A stretch of DNA of 64,000 nucleotides. Source: an uncultured Lachnospiraceae bacterium (GTDB lineage: Bacteria; Bacillota; Clostridia; Lachnospirales; Lachnospiraceae). The DNA lies in NCBI GenBank assembly GCA_945929965.1, contig CAMEOT010000005.1, positions 62,001 through 126,000 of the forward strand. Direction: 5' to 3'. The notes beneath the pieces are model-generated. The model made no database searches. It was not told where the DNA came from and saw nothing but the letters and a program-made list of their open reading frames with translations. A program made the position numbers and the translations under genes. This document shows, one piece after another, positions 53,080-61,235 of this stretch; position 1 is the stretch's first letter, and the number at the start of each line of letters is the position of its first letter.

Positions 53080-55101
53080 TTACATAATATCCGGAGACCA
53101 GTCGACATCTACGTCTCCGCCGGAGCTTCCGCCGCTGTCGGAACCACTACCGCCTCCGGAGCTGCTTCCACTATCCGAGCCGCTGCCGCCTCCGGAGCCG
53201 CTGTCGCCTCCGGAACTGCCACTACTGTCAGAACCACTGTTGCCTCCGGAACTGCTTCCGCTGTCTAATCCGCTGCCTCCCGAGCTGCTTCCTCCACCGG
53301 AACTACTATTGCCTCCGGAGTTCGTGCTTCCACCGGAACTACTTCCGCTTCCGGAACTGCTACTGCCTCCGGAACTGCTTCCGCCGCCAGAACTACTGTT
53401 TCCGCCACTAGAGCTGCTTTCACTACCCAAACTACTTCCACCTCCGGAGCTCGTACTTCCTCCCGCGCTGCTACCGCCTCCGGAACTGCTATTACCACCC
53501 GAGCTCGTGCTTCCTCCTGAGCCGCTGCCGCTTCCGGAACTGCTTCCCGCAGTATTTGTCGTCGATGACGGTTTGTTCGTTGTGGAAGGTTTGTTCGTCG
53601 TAGACGGCTTGGGTGTTGCCGCGGGTTTCGCCGTAGTTGTCGTGTCGGTCTTATTTTTATTATCCACAGCCGGTTTATTCGATGCAAGTGTCACTGTACC
53701 GGTATTCTTATTCCCGGCAGCCGCCTTGATCTCTCCTATGGAACTGCCGTTTTCTCCCGGTTCTCCCGGCTGTTCCCCTTCCGCAGACTGCGCTGATGCC
53801 ACCTGCGTTCCGGAAGCATTTTCTCTCTCCTCATATGCCAGGAAAGGATCCTCCTGTATGAGATCCGCCGCTTTGCCGGCACTTACCCAGTATTTTCCAT
53901 CGTACCACTGGATCTCTCCGTCGAACACTCTCACTCTGGCGATGCTGTCTGCGGTCTCACTGCCGCCCGGTTCTATACTGCCTTCTTCTGCGCCATCTGC
54001 TCCCTCGACAGACTCTTCCGCATTCTGTTCTGTCATAGGCTGCGCCTCATACGGGGTATACTCAGGCACGCTCTGTAATCCCAAAATATCACCCCCGAAG
54101 GAATAGCTCTCCACTGTTGCATCACTATCCAGGCCCTGCCACAAGCATCTGCCGGTAGACGCATCGTAGGCATACAGCACTGCCTTTTGGTATCCGCTGC
54201 CTTCTAACAGCTTCTTAAGTTCCGCCTCACCGGGCTGTTCCAGCAAGGTTTTCCCCTCATCATCGAATTCTCCCTGATAGGTGGTATATTCCAGTTCCCC
54301 ACGGCTGTTCCACAGAGAAGAAAGGTCTACACCGTTCTCACCGGAAGAAATGTCACAGGTATATTCTCCTGTCAGGACATCATTTTTCATCGTGCCCTGT
54401 TCCCTGGTAATGCTGCCGGTTCCGGCATCCAGGTAGTAAGACGCTATCGCGTCTCCCGTGCAGATCACGATCTTCAGGGTATTTTCTGTATTTTGCAGGA
54501 AAATACTTCTCCCGCCGGCAGTATACCACACCTTTGTTACTTCCGCGCCATCTGCTCCGTATCCCACCTGAAAATAGAGTTCTCCGTCACCGTCCAGGTA
54601 ATAGCTTCTCTGTCCTTCTCGCAGCTTCGGCATCAGTGTATGGAACCATTCTTCACCGGTCAGAGCTTGTATTACCTCTCCCACAGTATCATCCTGCGTC
54701 AGATTCTCTGTCAGAGTCTCAGCTGCCTGCCGGATCTGCGGCTCTTCTTCCACCAGATTTACCGTAAGGGTCTGCAGCAATTCAAAAGCCTCCGTATCGT
54801 CGTAGAGACGGTAAGACTGCTCCAGCAGGTCTCTCTCTTCCCGCACGCGGCCGCTTTCGCCGTAATCTTTTGCCAGTGTCAGGTATTCTTCTCTGGTCAG
54901 CTCGCCCTTGCGGTACTTGGTCTCCATATTGACGATCTCCACTTCCAGTGAGGACAGGATCGGCTGTGCTTCCAGGGTTCCCACCACATGTTCCTCCTGT
55001 GTGCTGCCATCACCGCAGCCGGTAAACGCTATTGCCGCCCCGGACAGTATTCCCGCCGCCAAGAACGCTATTTTCTTCTGTCTGTTCTGCCATTGCTTCA
55101 T
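53080..55101 (-). CDS. Lipoprotein with a long Gly/Ser-rich tail
   Basis: A 673-residue secreted protein. The signal region ends AAIAFTGC with Cys29 as the likely lipidation site; the residue at -3 is Phe rather than Leu, which is unusual. Residues about 35-175 are helical and acidic; 175-440 contain short beta repeats of the kind GEYTCDISSGENG and GELEYTTYQGEFDDEGKT. A Thr/Lys/Pro linker follows (about 475-515), then 144 residues (520-663) almost wholly Gly and Ser with scattered Asn and Asp, and a short acidic end. The tail probably spans or sticks to the wall. No sortase motif or enzyme motif is seen. Confidence 0.75.
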   Translation of the reverse strand: MKQWQNRQKKIAFLAAGILSGAAIAFTGCGDGSTQEEHVVGTLEAQPILSSLEVEIVNMETKYRKGELTREEYLTLAKDYGESGRVREERDLLEQSYRLYDDTEAFELLQTLTVNLVEEEPQIRQAAETLTENLTQDDTVGEVIQALTGEEWFHTLMPKLREGQRSYYLDGDGELYFQVGYGADGAEVTKVWYTAGGRSIFLQNTENTLKIVICTGDAIASYYLDAGTGSITREQGTMKNDVLTGEYTCDISSGENGVDLSSLWNSRGELEYTTYQGEFDDEGKTLLEQPGEAELKKLLEGSGYQKAVLYAYDASTGRCLWQGLDSDATVESYSFGGDILGLQSVPEYTPYEAQPMTEQNAEESVEGADGAEEGSIEPGGSETADSIARVRVFDGEIQWYDGKYWVSAGKAADLIQEDPFLAYEERENASGTQVASAQSAEGEQPGEPGENGSSIGEIKAAAGNKNTGTVTLASNKPAVDNKNKTDTTTTAKPAATPKPSTTNKPSTTNKPSSTTNTAGSSSGSGSGSGGSTSSGGNSSSGGGSSAGGSTSSGGGSSLGSESSSSGGNSSSGGGSSSGGSSSSGSGSSSGGSTNSGGNSSSGGGSSSGGSGLDSGSSSGGNSGSDSSGSSGGDSGSGGGSGSDSGSSSGGGSGSDSGGSSGGDVDVDWSPDIM
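53113..53544. repeat. Low-complexity Gly/Ser-coding repeat tract
   Basis: The tract is built from irregular short units coding for Ser-Ser-Gly-Gly-type blocks (such as NSSSGGGSSSGGS), with many near-identical 18- to 24-base segments. Such arrays can shrink or grow by slippage and would change the length of the lipoprotein tail without altering its reading frame when units are multiples of three. The opposite strand shows a long Pro/Leu-rich open frame, which is a by-product of this composition. Confidence 0.8.
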
Positions 55102-55130
55102 AAATTTATTATCCTGCTTATCCTTTATTA

Positions 55131-55194
55131 CTTATCCTATTGTCTTATCCTATTGTCTTATCCTATTGCCTTATCCTATTGCCTATCCTATTGC
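55131..55194. repeat. Tandem 13-bp repeats between two secreted-protein genes
   Basis: On the plus strand the unit cttatcctattgt (last base t or c) occurs four times from 55131 to 55182, followed by a 12-base copy ctatcctattgc (55183-55194). A degenerate copy precedes the array. On the coding strand each unit reads CAATAGGATAAGR and so contains an AGGAT Shine-Dalgarno-like core. The first unit includes the TAG stop of the glucosaminidase gene (55190-55188), and the array ends 30 bases before the lipoprotein ATG at 55101. Confidence 0.85.
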
Positions 55195-57353
55195 TTGTCC
55201 GCATCCTGGATCAGTTTCCGCAGATACAGGTCTGCGTCTGATCCTTCTTCATATATTTTCATCTGTAACAGTTGTTCCGCCAGGGAATAAATATTTTTTG
55301 CCACGGTCGGTCCGTAGATCGTAATATCCCGTCCGTCCTTGGTCAGGATCACATATCCCCGGAACGCATAGTCCACTTTATACTGGCTGGCAGGCATTCC
55401 CACCAATACGGAAGTATAGCGGTATCTGTTATCCACGGTCTCATAGATGCTGTCCTTAAATGTCCCGGAAGCATCGGTTCCGTAAGCCATTCCCTGCAGC
55501 ACTTTCTGTCCGCCCACGATCATGGGATAGGTTTTGCGGTTGGCATCGGTCATAATCAGGGTGCCGTATTCCTTCAGCCGGTAGCCGTCCACACCATCCT
55601 TCTGTAACAGCTTTTTACGCAGGTCTGCACTGATTCCGGTTTTAAAGCGGATTCCGGACTTATCGGTAATACGGATGGAAAATCCATGGTAAGTCAGCAG
55701 GTCCGTAAGCTCCGGCTGTGCTGTCACTTCGTAAGCATAATCGTGATATTCCAGAGTCCATACGTACATTCCCACGGGAACTCCCTTGGTATTATAGCGC
55801 ATAACCGTCGCACTTCCCGCCGTGTCATCCGGCAGTTCCAGTGTTACGATACCGTTCTTCGCCTGTACCGCATATTCTATGCCATCTATGTACACGATCG
55901 TGTCATCATACCCTTCCGGGATTTCCAGGGTAATCTTCGTGGAAGGTACCGGAGTGGGTGTGGGTACTGGGGTCGACGTGGGCTGCGGAGTTGGTGTCGG
56001 CACCGGTGTCGGATCCGGCTCTCCCGGCATATTTTCATAGACCGGAATTCGGAATACGAAGGAATTACCCAGCGCATTTGCCGAACTGTACAGTCTGAAT
56101 ACACTGGCTGCCTCGGAAGTCGGTGCGGAGATATTCTGCATGTACTGATGCTGGTACAGTCCGTAGGCACTGTTCTTATTTACATTAAACTTCTGCAGAT
56201 ACAGGGTATCCTGCCCCTTATTGATGTATTTGTCCGCGAGGAGATTTGCACCTCCCAAAATGGAAAAATACGCTCCCTTCCATTCATGCGTTTTCGCGTA
56301 TTCCAGTCCGCTCCGGATGATTTCCTCGGTGCTTTTGCCATTTGCTCCCACATTAAAATAGTTGTAATAGCCTTCATATCCCTCCACGGTACCGGAGATA
56401 ATGGGAGACGTTCCTTTTCCCTGCTCCTGCAGGACTCTAGCAGCCAGATGGAAGGGACTTACCTTTCTGCAATCTTCTTTTCCGATCATATAGAAGATGT
56501 ATTCAAAAGTCATATTGGTTCCGGGAGCATTTGCACTGCTGTTCATGAATGTATTATCCAGAAAGCTTTTCAGTGCTGCCTCCGTATGATAAGTCTCATT
56601 GTAAGTTAACTGCTCGAACTGGAAAATCGCGCCTTCCCGCAGGGCATTCCGGGGATCCATATAGGCTTCCAGTGCCTGTCTGGATGCGTTATACCATCCG
56701 GCACCGTAAAAATCTCCCTTCGCCCAGTCCGGGGAGCTTGCACTGACCAGACTCCTGCCGCCCTGCATTTCATTCGTCACTGCGGTGTTCCAGTCCAGTT
56801 CCGTATTGTATCTGACGAATATCCAGTTGGGATATTTTTCCTTAAGTGCGGTTAATGCCGGCTGATACCCTGCCGGGAACTGTTCAATATCCGCATAATT
56901 CCCCTGTCCGTCTGCGGCAAGCATAGCTGCGCCGCCGGGATTCATCCCGTAGTATTCTTCCCATTCCAGAAATCGTTCATCGGAGCACGCCAGGTAATCT
57001 CTGCGGACATATCCTATGTAATCGGTACCGCTCATGTCCGTGGACACTTTTTCCCAGACCTGTCCGTCTTCGTCCACCGCCACATCCAGGATCTCCACCA
57101 TCTGTCCACTGGGCACCGTCACTACTGCCGTACTGTCTCCCGACGCATCCCTGCGGAGCTCGTATTCGTCACACAGGTAGACTAACGCCATAACCTCTCT
57201 GTCTTCCACGATCTCCCGCAGTGCCTGTCCCGCTTCCGCGATCCACGCCAGGTCCTCTTCATCCAGCGCGTGTGTCTGATAGGTATTGCCCTCGTAGGTA
57301 AATATGAATGCCGCCAGGAGTATTGCTCCCAGAATCGCCAACTTTCTCTTCAT
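55188..57353 (-). CDS. Secreted glucosaminidase-like cell-wall hydrolase with SH3-like domain
   Basis: A 721-residue secreted protein. A signal helix lies at about 4-20; an SH3-like bacterial domain at about 65-122; a glucosaminidase-like (GH73-related) domain at about 160-440 that includes VLQEQGKGTSPIISGTV and GYYNYFNVGANG; a Pro/Thr linker (DPTPVPTPTPQPTSTPVPTP) at about 446-466; and a C-terminal beta-rich region of about 250 residues. It should cut peptidoglycan between GlcNAc and MurNAc and could open the wall for glycan attachment or growth. Its gene directly follows a GT2 gene and precedes the Gly/Ser-rich lipoprotein. Confidence 0.78.
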   Translation of the reverse strand: MKRKLAILGAILLAAFIFTYEGNTYQTHALDEEDLAWIAEAGQALREIVEDREVMALVYLCDEYELRRDASGDSTAVVTVPSGQMVEILDVAVDEDGQVWEKVSTDMSGTDYIGYVRRDYLACSDERFLEWEEYYGMNPGGAAMLAADGQGNYADIEQFPAGYQPALTALKEKYPNWIFVRYNTELDWNTAVTNEMQGGRSLVSASSPDWAKGDFYGAGWYNASRQALEAYMDPRNALREGAIFQFEQLTYNETYHTEAALKSFLDNTFMNSSANAPGTNMTFEYIFYMIGKEDCRKVSPFHLAARVLQEQGKGTSPIISGTVEGYEGYYNYFNVGANGKSTEEIIRSGLEYAKTHEWKGAYFSILGGANLLADKYINKGQDTLYLQKFNVNKNSAYGLYQHQYMQNISAPTSEAASVFRLYSSANALGNSFVFRIPVYENMPGEPDPTPVPTPTPQPTSTPVPTPTPVPSTKITLEIPEGYDDTIVYIDGIEYAVQAKNGIVTLELPDDTAGSATVMRYNTKGVPVGMYVWTLEYHDYAYEVTAQPELTDLLTYHGFSIRITDKSGIRFKTGISADLRKKLLQKDGVDGYRLKEYGTLIMTDANRKTYPMIVGGQKVLQGMAYGTDASGTFKDSIYETVDNRYRYTSVLVGMPASQYKVDYAFRGYVILTKDGRDITIYGPTVAKNIYSLAEQLLQMKIYEEGSDADLYLRKLIQDADKQ

Positions 57354-58364
57354 TTACTCTATATGCTTCACTTTCTTATGCAGCACCCGGATTCCCCTGG
57401 GTGCTATGGTAAAAATCATATGATAACACTTGTTTTTTGGGGTAAGATACGGATTTTTCATGGCTCTGCGCCAGGTTTTCCGCATGTATTTTACCACATT
57501 CCGGTAAAATACGTTATCCTTTGTCATCTGTTCTGTGGGAATATGCAGCAGGTAATCCAGTCTCTGGAAGATGCCAAAGCGAAATGCGATATCCGCAAGT
57601 TCCTTATCCTCCGGCCAGGTATCCGCCACCAGCTTCTGCACCATATCCGCATTGTCCACATTGTCTGCGTAGACTCTGGAAAATCCGGTCTGCTTTCTGG
57701 TATTGCTGTCCGGGCGGTAAAATACATGGTAAGACTGTCCGGGATCGCAGACAATGCCAGGGATCGCCGCACCGTATCCGCTGCGCCGGGTCAACAGCTT
57801 CACCAGCAGATGAAAGTCTTCATTTAATACTCCCACGGGGAATCCCTCTTCCTCAAACAGATCTCTGCGTACTAATTTGGTACAGAAGGAGCAGTCTCCT
57901 CTGTGCATTAACAGCTCCCGCAGGAACTCTTTCGCCGGAATCTCCTGTCTCTCCGTTACCGGTTCGCAAATATTCGGTAGTTTCTTCCCCTCCGGGTCGA
58001 TCTCGTCCCTGCCGGTCTGGGCAATGGGCAGATGTGTCGTCTCTATGGCTTGAAGCAGTCTCTCATACATATCCGGCTCCACATAGTCATCGCTGTCTAC
58101 GAAGCCGAGGTATTCACCCGTTGCTTCCTGAATTCCCAGGTTCCTTGCAGAAGAGGATCCGCCGTTCTGTTTATGGAAGACCCGGATCCTGACATCCTCC
58201 GCCGCCAGCTTGTCGCATAGTTCAGCGGTGCCGTCCGTGGATCCGTCGTCCACCAATAGGATCTCGATCTTGTCGTAAGTCTGCTTCCGCAGGCTTTCCA
58301 CGCAACGGGGCAGGTATTCTATAATATTGTATACTGGCACGATAATACTTATTGTTGTTTCCAT
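57354..58364 (-). CDS. Glycosyltransferase family 2
   Basis: A 336-residue GT2 enzyme. SIIVPVYNIIEYLPRCVES, LVDDGSTDGTAELCDKL, GFVDSDDYVEPDM and VLNEDFHLLVKL are the conserved blocks. SSSARNLGIQEATGEY matches the family loop seen in the 33-36 kb GT2 genes. Its C-terminal basic residues may contact the membrane. It ends one base before the start of the glucosaminidase gene, and a pair of 21-bp repeats lies upstream of its start, so this may be a separately regulated unit. Confidence 0.87.
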   Translation of the reverse strand: METTISIIVPVYNIIEYLPRCVESLRKQTYDKIEILLVDDGSTDGTAELCDKLAAEDVRIRVFHKQNGGSSSARNLGIQEATGEYLGFVDSDDYVEPDMYERLLQAIETTHLPIAQTGRDEIDPEGKKLPNICEPVTERQEIPAKEFLRELLMHRGDCSFCTKLVRRDLFEEEGFPVGVLNEDFHLLVKLLTRRSGYGAAIPGIVCDPGQSYHVFYRPDSNTRKQTGFSRVYADNVDNADMVQKLVADTWPEDKELADIAFRFGIFQRLDYLLHIPTEQMTKDNVFYRNVVKYMRKTWRRAMKNPYLTPKNKCYHMIFTIAPRGIRVLHKKVKHIE

Positions 58365-58424
58365 ATATCATATCTTCCTTTATGCATCTGTTCCGATCGG
58401 GCAGATCCTGTCCATATATACTTC

Positions 58425-58466
58425 ATGTACGTAGAATATCTATCAATGTACCTAGAATATCTATCA
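58425..58466. repeat. Two 21-bp tandem direct repeats upstream of a GT2 gene
   Basis: ATGTACGTAGAATATCTATC plus A (58425-58445) is followed directly by a second copy with one change, G to C, at its seventh base (58446-58466). The 21-base period equals two turns of the helix. The repeats occupy the middle of the 58365-58534 gap, about 60 to 100 bases upstream of the GT2 start. Two-turn direct repeats are typical of response-regulator sites such as those of LytTR-type proteins, but no such regulator gene is visible in the window. The rest of the gap shows no gene or obvious terminator. Confidence 0.7.
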
Positions 58467-58534
58467 TTCATAATAATATTTGACATGATTTAGACTGTGA
58501 AGTAACCACAGGAGTTCTTGCCACATCGGATGGA

Positions 58535-59755
58535 TCAGATCTTCCCCCGCTGCATCTCCCGGTACATTTTCCGCTCTGAAATCACCGGTGCCACAGAACA
58601 GGGTCCGCAAGTCGGCAGGGTATATCCGGCCGTCTCATCCGAAACCGCACCTTCTAATGTCGTATCGGCTGCTTTCAGGAAGCCTTTTCCGACGCAGAAT
58701 TCCGTAAGGCTCCTCGCCGCGATCTCCGCATTCCATTCTCCCGCTATCGTGGCATAGGCATTTCTGCCGATGCGATGGCACAGCTTGCGATCCTGCAGGA
58801 GGCTTCTGACGCTTGCAAGCAGCTGGTCCTCTCTGCCGGTCTCGTAGGCATACCCGTTCTTCTCCGGATGGATCAGATACGGCACCGCTCCGATCATGGC
58901 ATCCGCCACCACCGCACAGCCGCTGTTCATGGCTTCATTGACGACCGCTCCCCAGCCTTCCTTGCGGTCACTGGTGACAAGATAGATCTCCGCCCGCTCC
59001 ATCGCTTTCCGTACTTCGGCAGGTTCCCGGAATCCCGGCAGATCAACTTCCGCTTCCAGTCCGTATTCTGCACGCAATCTACGTACTTCCGGTTCCATTT
59101 CTCCTCCACCGATCATCTCCAGGTGGAAGGGAATCCCCTGCTCTTTCAGGCTCTTCGCCAGACGAAGCGGCAGTTCCGGATGCTTCCAGTCGATCATGCG
59201 GGCTGCCCACAGAATCGTGGCAGGCTCCTTCTCCGCCATCAGCCGGTCCACATCATAGACCTTTTTCTCAGGAAAATATCCCCATTTCAGCATTTTCTCC
59301 GGATATGCCCGTACGATATGGAAATCCGACGGCACATAGGCTCCGGCGCACAACAGATAGACTTCTTTGTTTCGATAACGCGTGTGATCTTTGTATTTTT
59401 GTACCAATCCTTTGGGGGATACAGCTTTCCACTGCGCTTCCTTATACAGTCGTTCGCTGTAGCGGATCACCGGCTTCCCCTGATGCAGTCTGTCCTGAAT
59501 ATAGCTTTCATCATCAGTGCCGCCGAACAGCACTACATCCGCCTGTTCTATGAGCTTTCTGCCCTTTTCCGGTTCTTTATAGTAATGCACCAGATACGGG
59601 TAGTCCGCTTCCTTCCATCCCATGCGGAGTCTCTCCTCTTCCACCGGTTCTGTCTGCAGAAATGCAAAGCTTCCCCGAAGCAGTTCCCCCATGGCATTAC
59701 AGAAGGGAATCTGGTGATGATTCAGATAATTAGACACCATTACAAATTTTTGCAT
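58535..59755 (-). CDS. Glycosyltransferase family 4
   Basis: A 406-residue GT-B enzyme. It opens QKFVMVSNYLNHHQIPFCNA, an acceptor-side pattern of this group. ILWAARMIDWKHPELPLRLA and VTSDRKEGWGAVVNEAMNSG (the E-x7-E region) are the donor blocks. The ATG at 59755 is chosen because GGTGG is six bases upstream; an earlier in-frame start would extend deep into the preceding gene. It overlaps that gene by 26 bases. The base composition is clearly more GC-rich than in the 23-31 kb block. Confidence 0.87.
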   Translation of the reverse strand: MQKFVMVSNYLNHHQIPFCNAMGELLRGSFAFLQTEPVEEERLRMGWKEADYPYLVHYYKEPEKGRKLIEQADVVLFGGTDDESYIQDRLHQGKPVIRYSERLYKEAQWKAVSPKGLVQKYKDHTRYRNKEVYLLCAGAYVPSDFHIVRAYPEKMLKWGYFPEKKVYDVDRLMAEKEPATILWAARMIDWKHPELPLRLAKSLKEQGIPFHLEMIGGGEMEPEVRRLRAEYGLEAEVDLPGFREPAEVRKAMERAEIYLVTSDRKEGWGAVVNEAMNSGCAVVADAMIGAVPYLIHPEKNGYAYETGREDQLLASVRSLLQDRKLCHRIGRNAYATIAGEWNAEIAARSLTEFCVGKGFLKAADTTLEGAVSDETAGYTLPTCGPCSVAPVISERKMYREMQRGKI

Positions 59756-61178
59756 AGATTTCCACCATTTTTTTATAATTTTGCTCCGGATCGTGATTTT
59801 TCTCTGCATGTTTTCTTGCATTTATGCAATATTCCTGCTCTTTTGCAGGATCACTCCACATCTGAATACATGCGTCTGCAAGGGATTTGGAGATATTTTC
59901 CAGTGCTTCATTTTTAGAATCACAGTCGTTATTTTTAATTATGAATCCCGGATAGAGGATTCCATCCGCTCCACCGGTAAAAATACTGGCGATTCCACCC
60001 ACCTCGGCACTGACGCAGGGCATGCCTAAAAGCATCGCTTCCCCCAGGGAGTTCGGCGAATTCTCAATACTGGACGGGCATACGAAGAGGTGGCTCGCAA
60101 GATACCTCTCTTTCATCTGCGTTGCAGACAGTCTGCCGAGGAAATGGATCCTTTCCTCCAGATGCCCCTCTTTTAACAGCTTCCTGAGGTATCGTCCATA
60201 GGCGGAGATCTTAAGCTTCTCCTTCCATGTACCGTAAGCCGTCAGGCTGTTGCCTGCCACATAGACTTCCGCATCCGGGAATCTCTCCAGGATCCGCGGC
60301 ATGGCTAAGAGCATATAATGCAGTCCCTTAATGGGATAATCTCCCTGGCTTAAGAAGATGGAATGGGGAATGCACTGCTCCCTGCTCCACTGTCCGGTAT
60401 AGAAATTGCTCCGGAGCGTTTCATTCATGGGATAATAGGTCACTCCGGGGTGCCACTCTGCTGTGTAATGTCTGTCCCACGCCGTCCTTCCGGTAACATT
60501 TCCGGCAAGCCTTATGGCTTCCATCTCCATCTCCCCACGGCGGGCGAATTTCTCCTGCTGGAGCTTTAATGTATCCTTTTTCACCAGATCCCGGAAAGTC
60601 ACGGAATTCACAACCGCTTCCGGCAGATCCGCAAAATAGCACTTCGCATACACTGCACACAGCCCCTGTATTCCGACCAGGATCCGCTCTTTTCTGGGGA
60701 ATACTCTGCACATGGCTAAGGTGTGGGGGTATTCCGTCCCGAAACAGTGTACCACATCCGGTGCAAAATCTTCGCAGATCTCCCGCAGTTCCTGTTCCAG
60801 CGCCGTATCATAGAGGTCCGGGCGGGTCGTATCTTCCACAAAATCATAGGCGGTAAAGGAAGTTTGAGCGTTCTCCCCACAGGAGATGCGTATGCCCCGG
60901 TCTCTGCCCCGATGTCCGTCAGAATCTGTTCCATCGTAGATTTTCCGATCCTTCTCGCCGTCTGCCGCGTCTACTGTGCCGATACCGGTAGCTTGTAAGC
61001 GGTAAGACAGTCTCTCCGCCACCGGGAATGCCACCGCCAATTCGATGCCATTACTGTCACCGTGGCTTAACACCGCCGTTAACAGCCCCGACAGCCAGCC
61101 CTCCTTGTTGGAGCTCTCTCTATGAAAATGTTCTGCCACCGCCGGCAGCATGATATTACACAGCCACAATACCTTCAT
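59730..61178 (-). CDS. Glycosyltransferase family 4
   Basis: A 482-residue GT-B enzyme, longer than usual because of an insertion of about 40 Asp/Gly/Arg-rich residues near 90-130 (for example DSDGHRGRDRGIRI). VVHCFGTEYPHTLAMCRVF, FLSQGDYPIKGLHYMLLAMP and CPSSIENSPNSLGEAMLLGM (the donor motif) support the family. It is followed by the other GT4 gene with a 26-base overlap. A tandemly duplicated ribosome binding region lies directly before its ATG. The sugar is unknown. Confidence 0.85.
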   Translation of the reverse strand: MKVLWLCNIMLPAVAEHFHRESSNKEGWLSGLLTAVLSHGDSNGIELAVAFPVAERLSYRLQATGIGTVDAADGEKDRKIYDGTDSDGHRGRDRGIRISCGENAQTSFTAYDFVEDTTRPDLYDTALEQELREICEDFAPDVVHCFGTEYPHTLAMCRVFPRKERILVGIQGLCAVYAKCYFADLPEAVVNSVTFRDLVKKDTLKLQQEKFARRGEMEMEAIRLAGNVTGRTAWDRHYTAEWHPGVTYYPMNETLRSNFYTGQWSREQCIPHSIFLSQGDYPIKGLHYMLLAMPRILERFPDAEVYVAGNSLTAYGTWKEKLKISAYGRYLRKLLKEGHLEERIHFLGRLSATQMKERYLASHLFVCPSSIENSPNSLGEAMLLGMPCVSAEVGGIASIFTGGADGILYPGFIIKNNDCDSKNEALENISKSLADACIQMWSDPAKEQEYCINARKHAEKNHDPEQNYKKMVEIYAKICNGV

Positions 61179-61206
61179 ACTATCTCCCGTTATACTATCT
61201 CCCGTT
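61177..61206. repeat. 15-bp tandem duplication covering the Shine-Dalgarno region
   Basis: atactatctcccgtt occurs twice without a gap (61177-61191 and 61192-61206). On the coding strand each copy reads AACGGGAGATAGTAT, so the GGGAG site of the GT4 gene starting at 61178 exists in two copies. The nearer copy lies at a good distance from the ATG. The farther copy could hold a standby ribosome or be a recent, unimportant duplication. Confidence 0.85.
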
Positions 61207-61235
61207 CAAACAACTATCGGCAAAATAATTATCTG

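Noticed and set aside
53113-53544. CRISPR-like array
   Set aside because: The repeats are irregular, lack unique spacers of constant length and stay in one reading frame inside a lipoprotein gene.
52841-54106. Long plus-strand open frame rich in Pro, Leu and Glu repeats opposite the lipoprotein gene
   Set aside because: It is the mirror of the Gly/Ser-coding repeats; those codons give Pro/Leu on the other strand. It has no plausible ribosome site, and it also runs into the GT39-like gene.
55686-56609. 307-codon plus-strand frame antisense to the glucosaminidase gene
   Set aside because: The minus-strand protein has a clear signal peptide, domains and linker; the plus-strand product is Arg/His/Cys-rich without any recognisable domain.
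57521-58192. 223-codon plus-strand frame opposite the GT2 gene at 57354
   Set aside because: Composition is Pro/Arg/Ser-rich and it is antisense to a GT2 with all conserved blocks.
58775-59917. 380-codon plus-strand frame opposite two GT4 genes
   Set aside because: It spans the overlap of two well-supported genes and reads His/Phe/Arg-rich, as expected for antisense of GC-biased codons.
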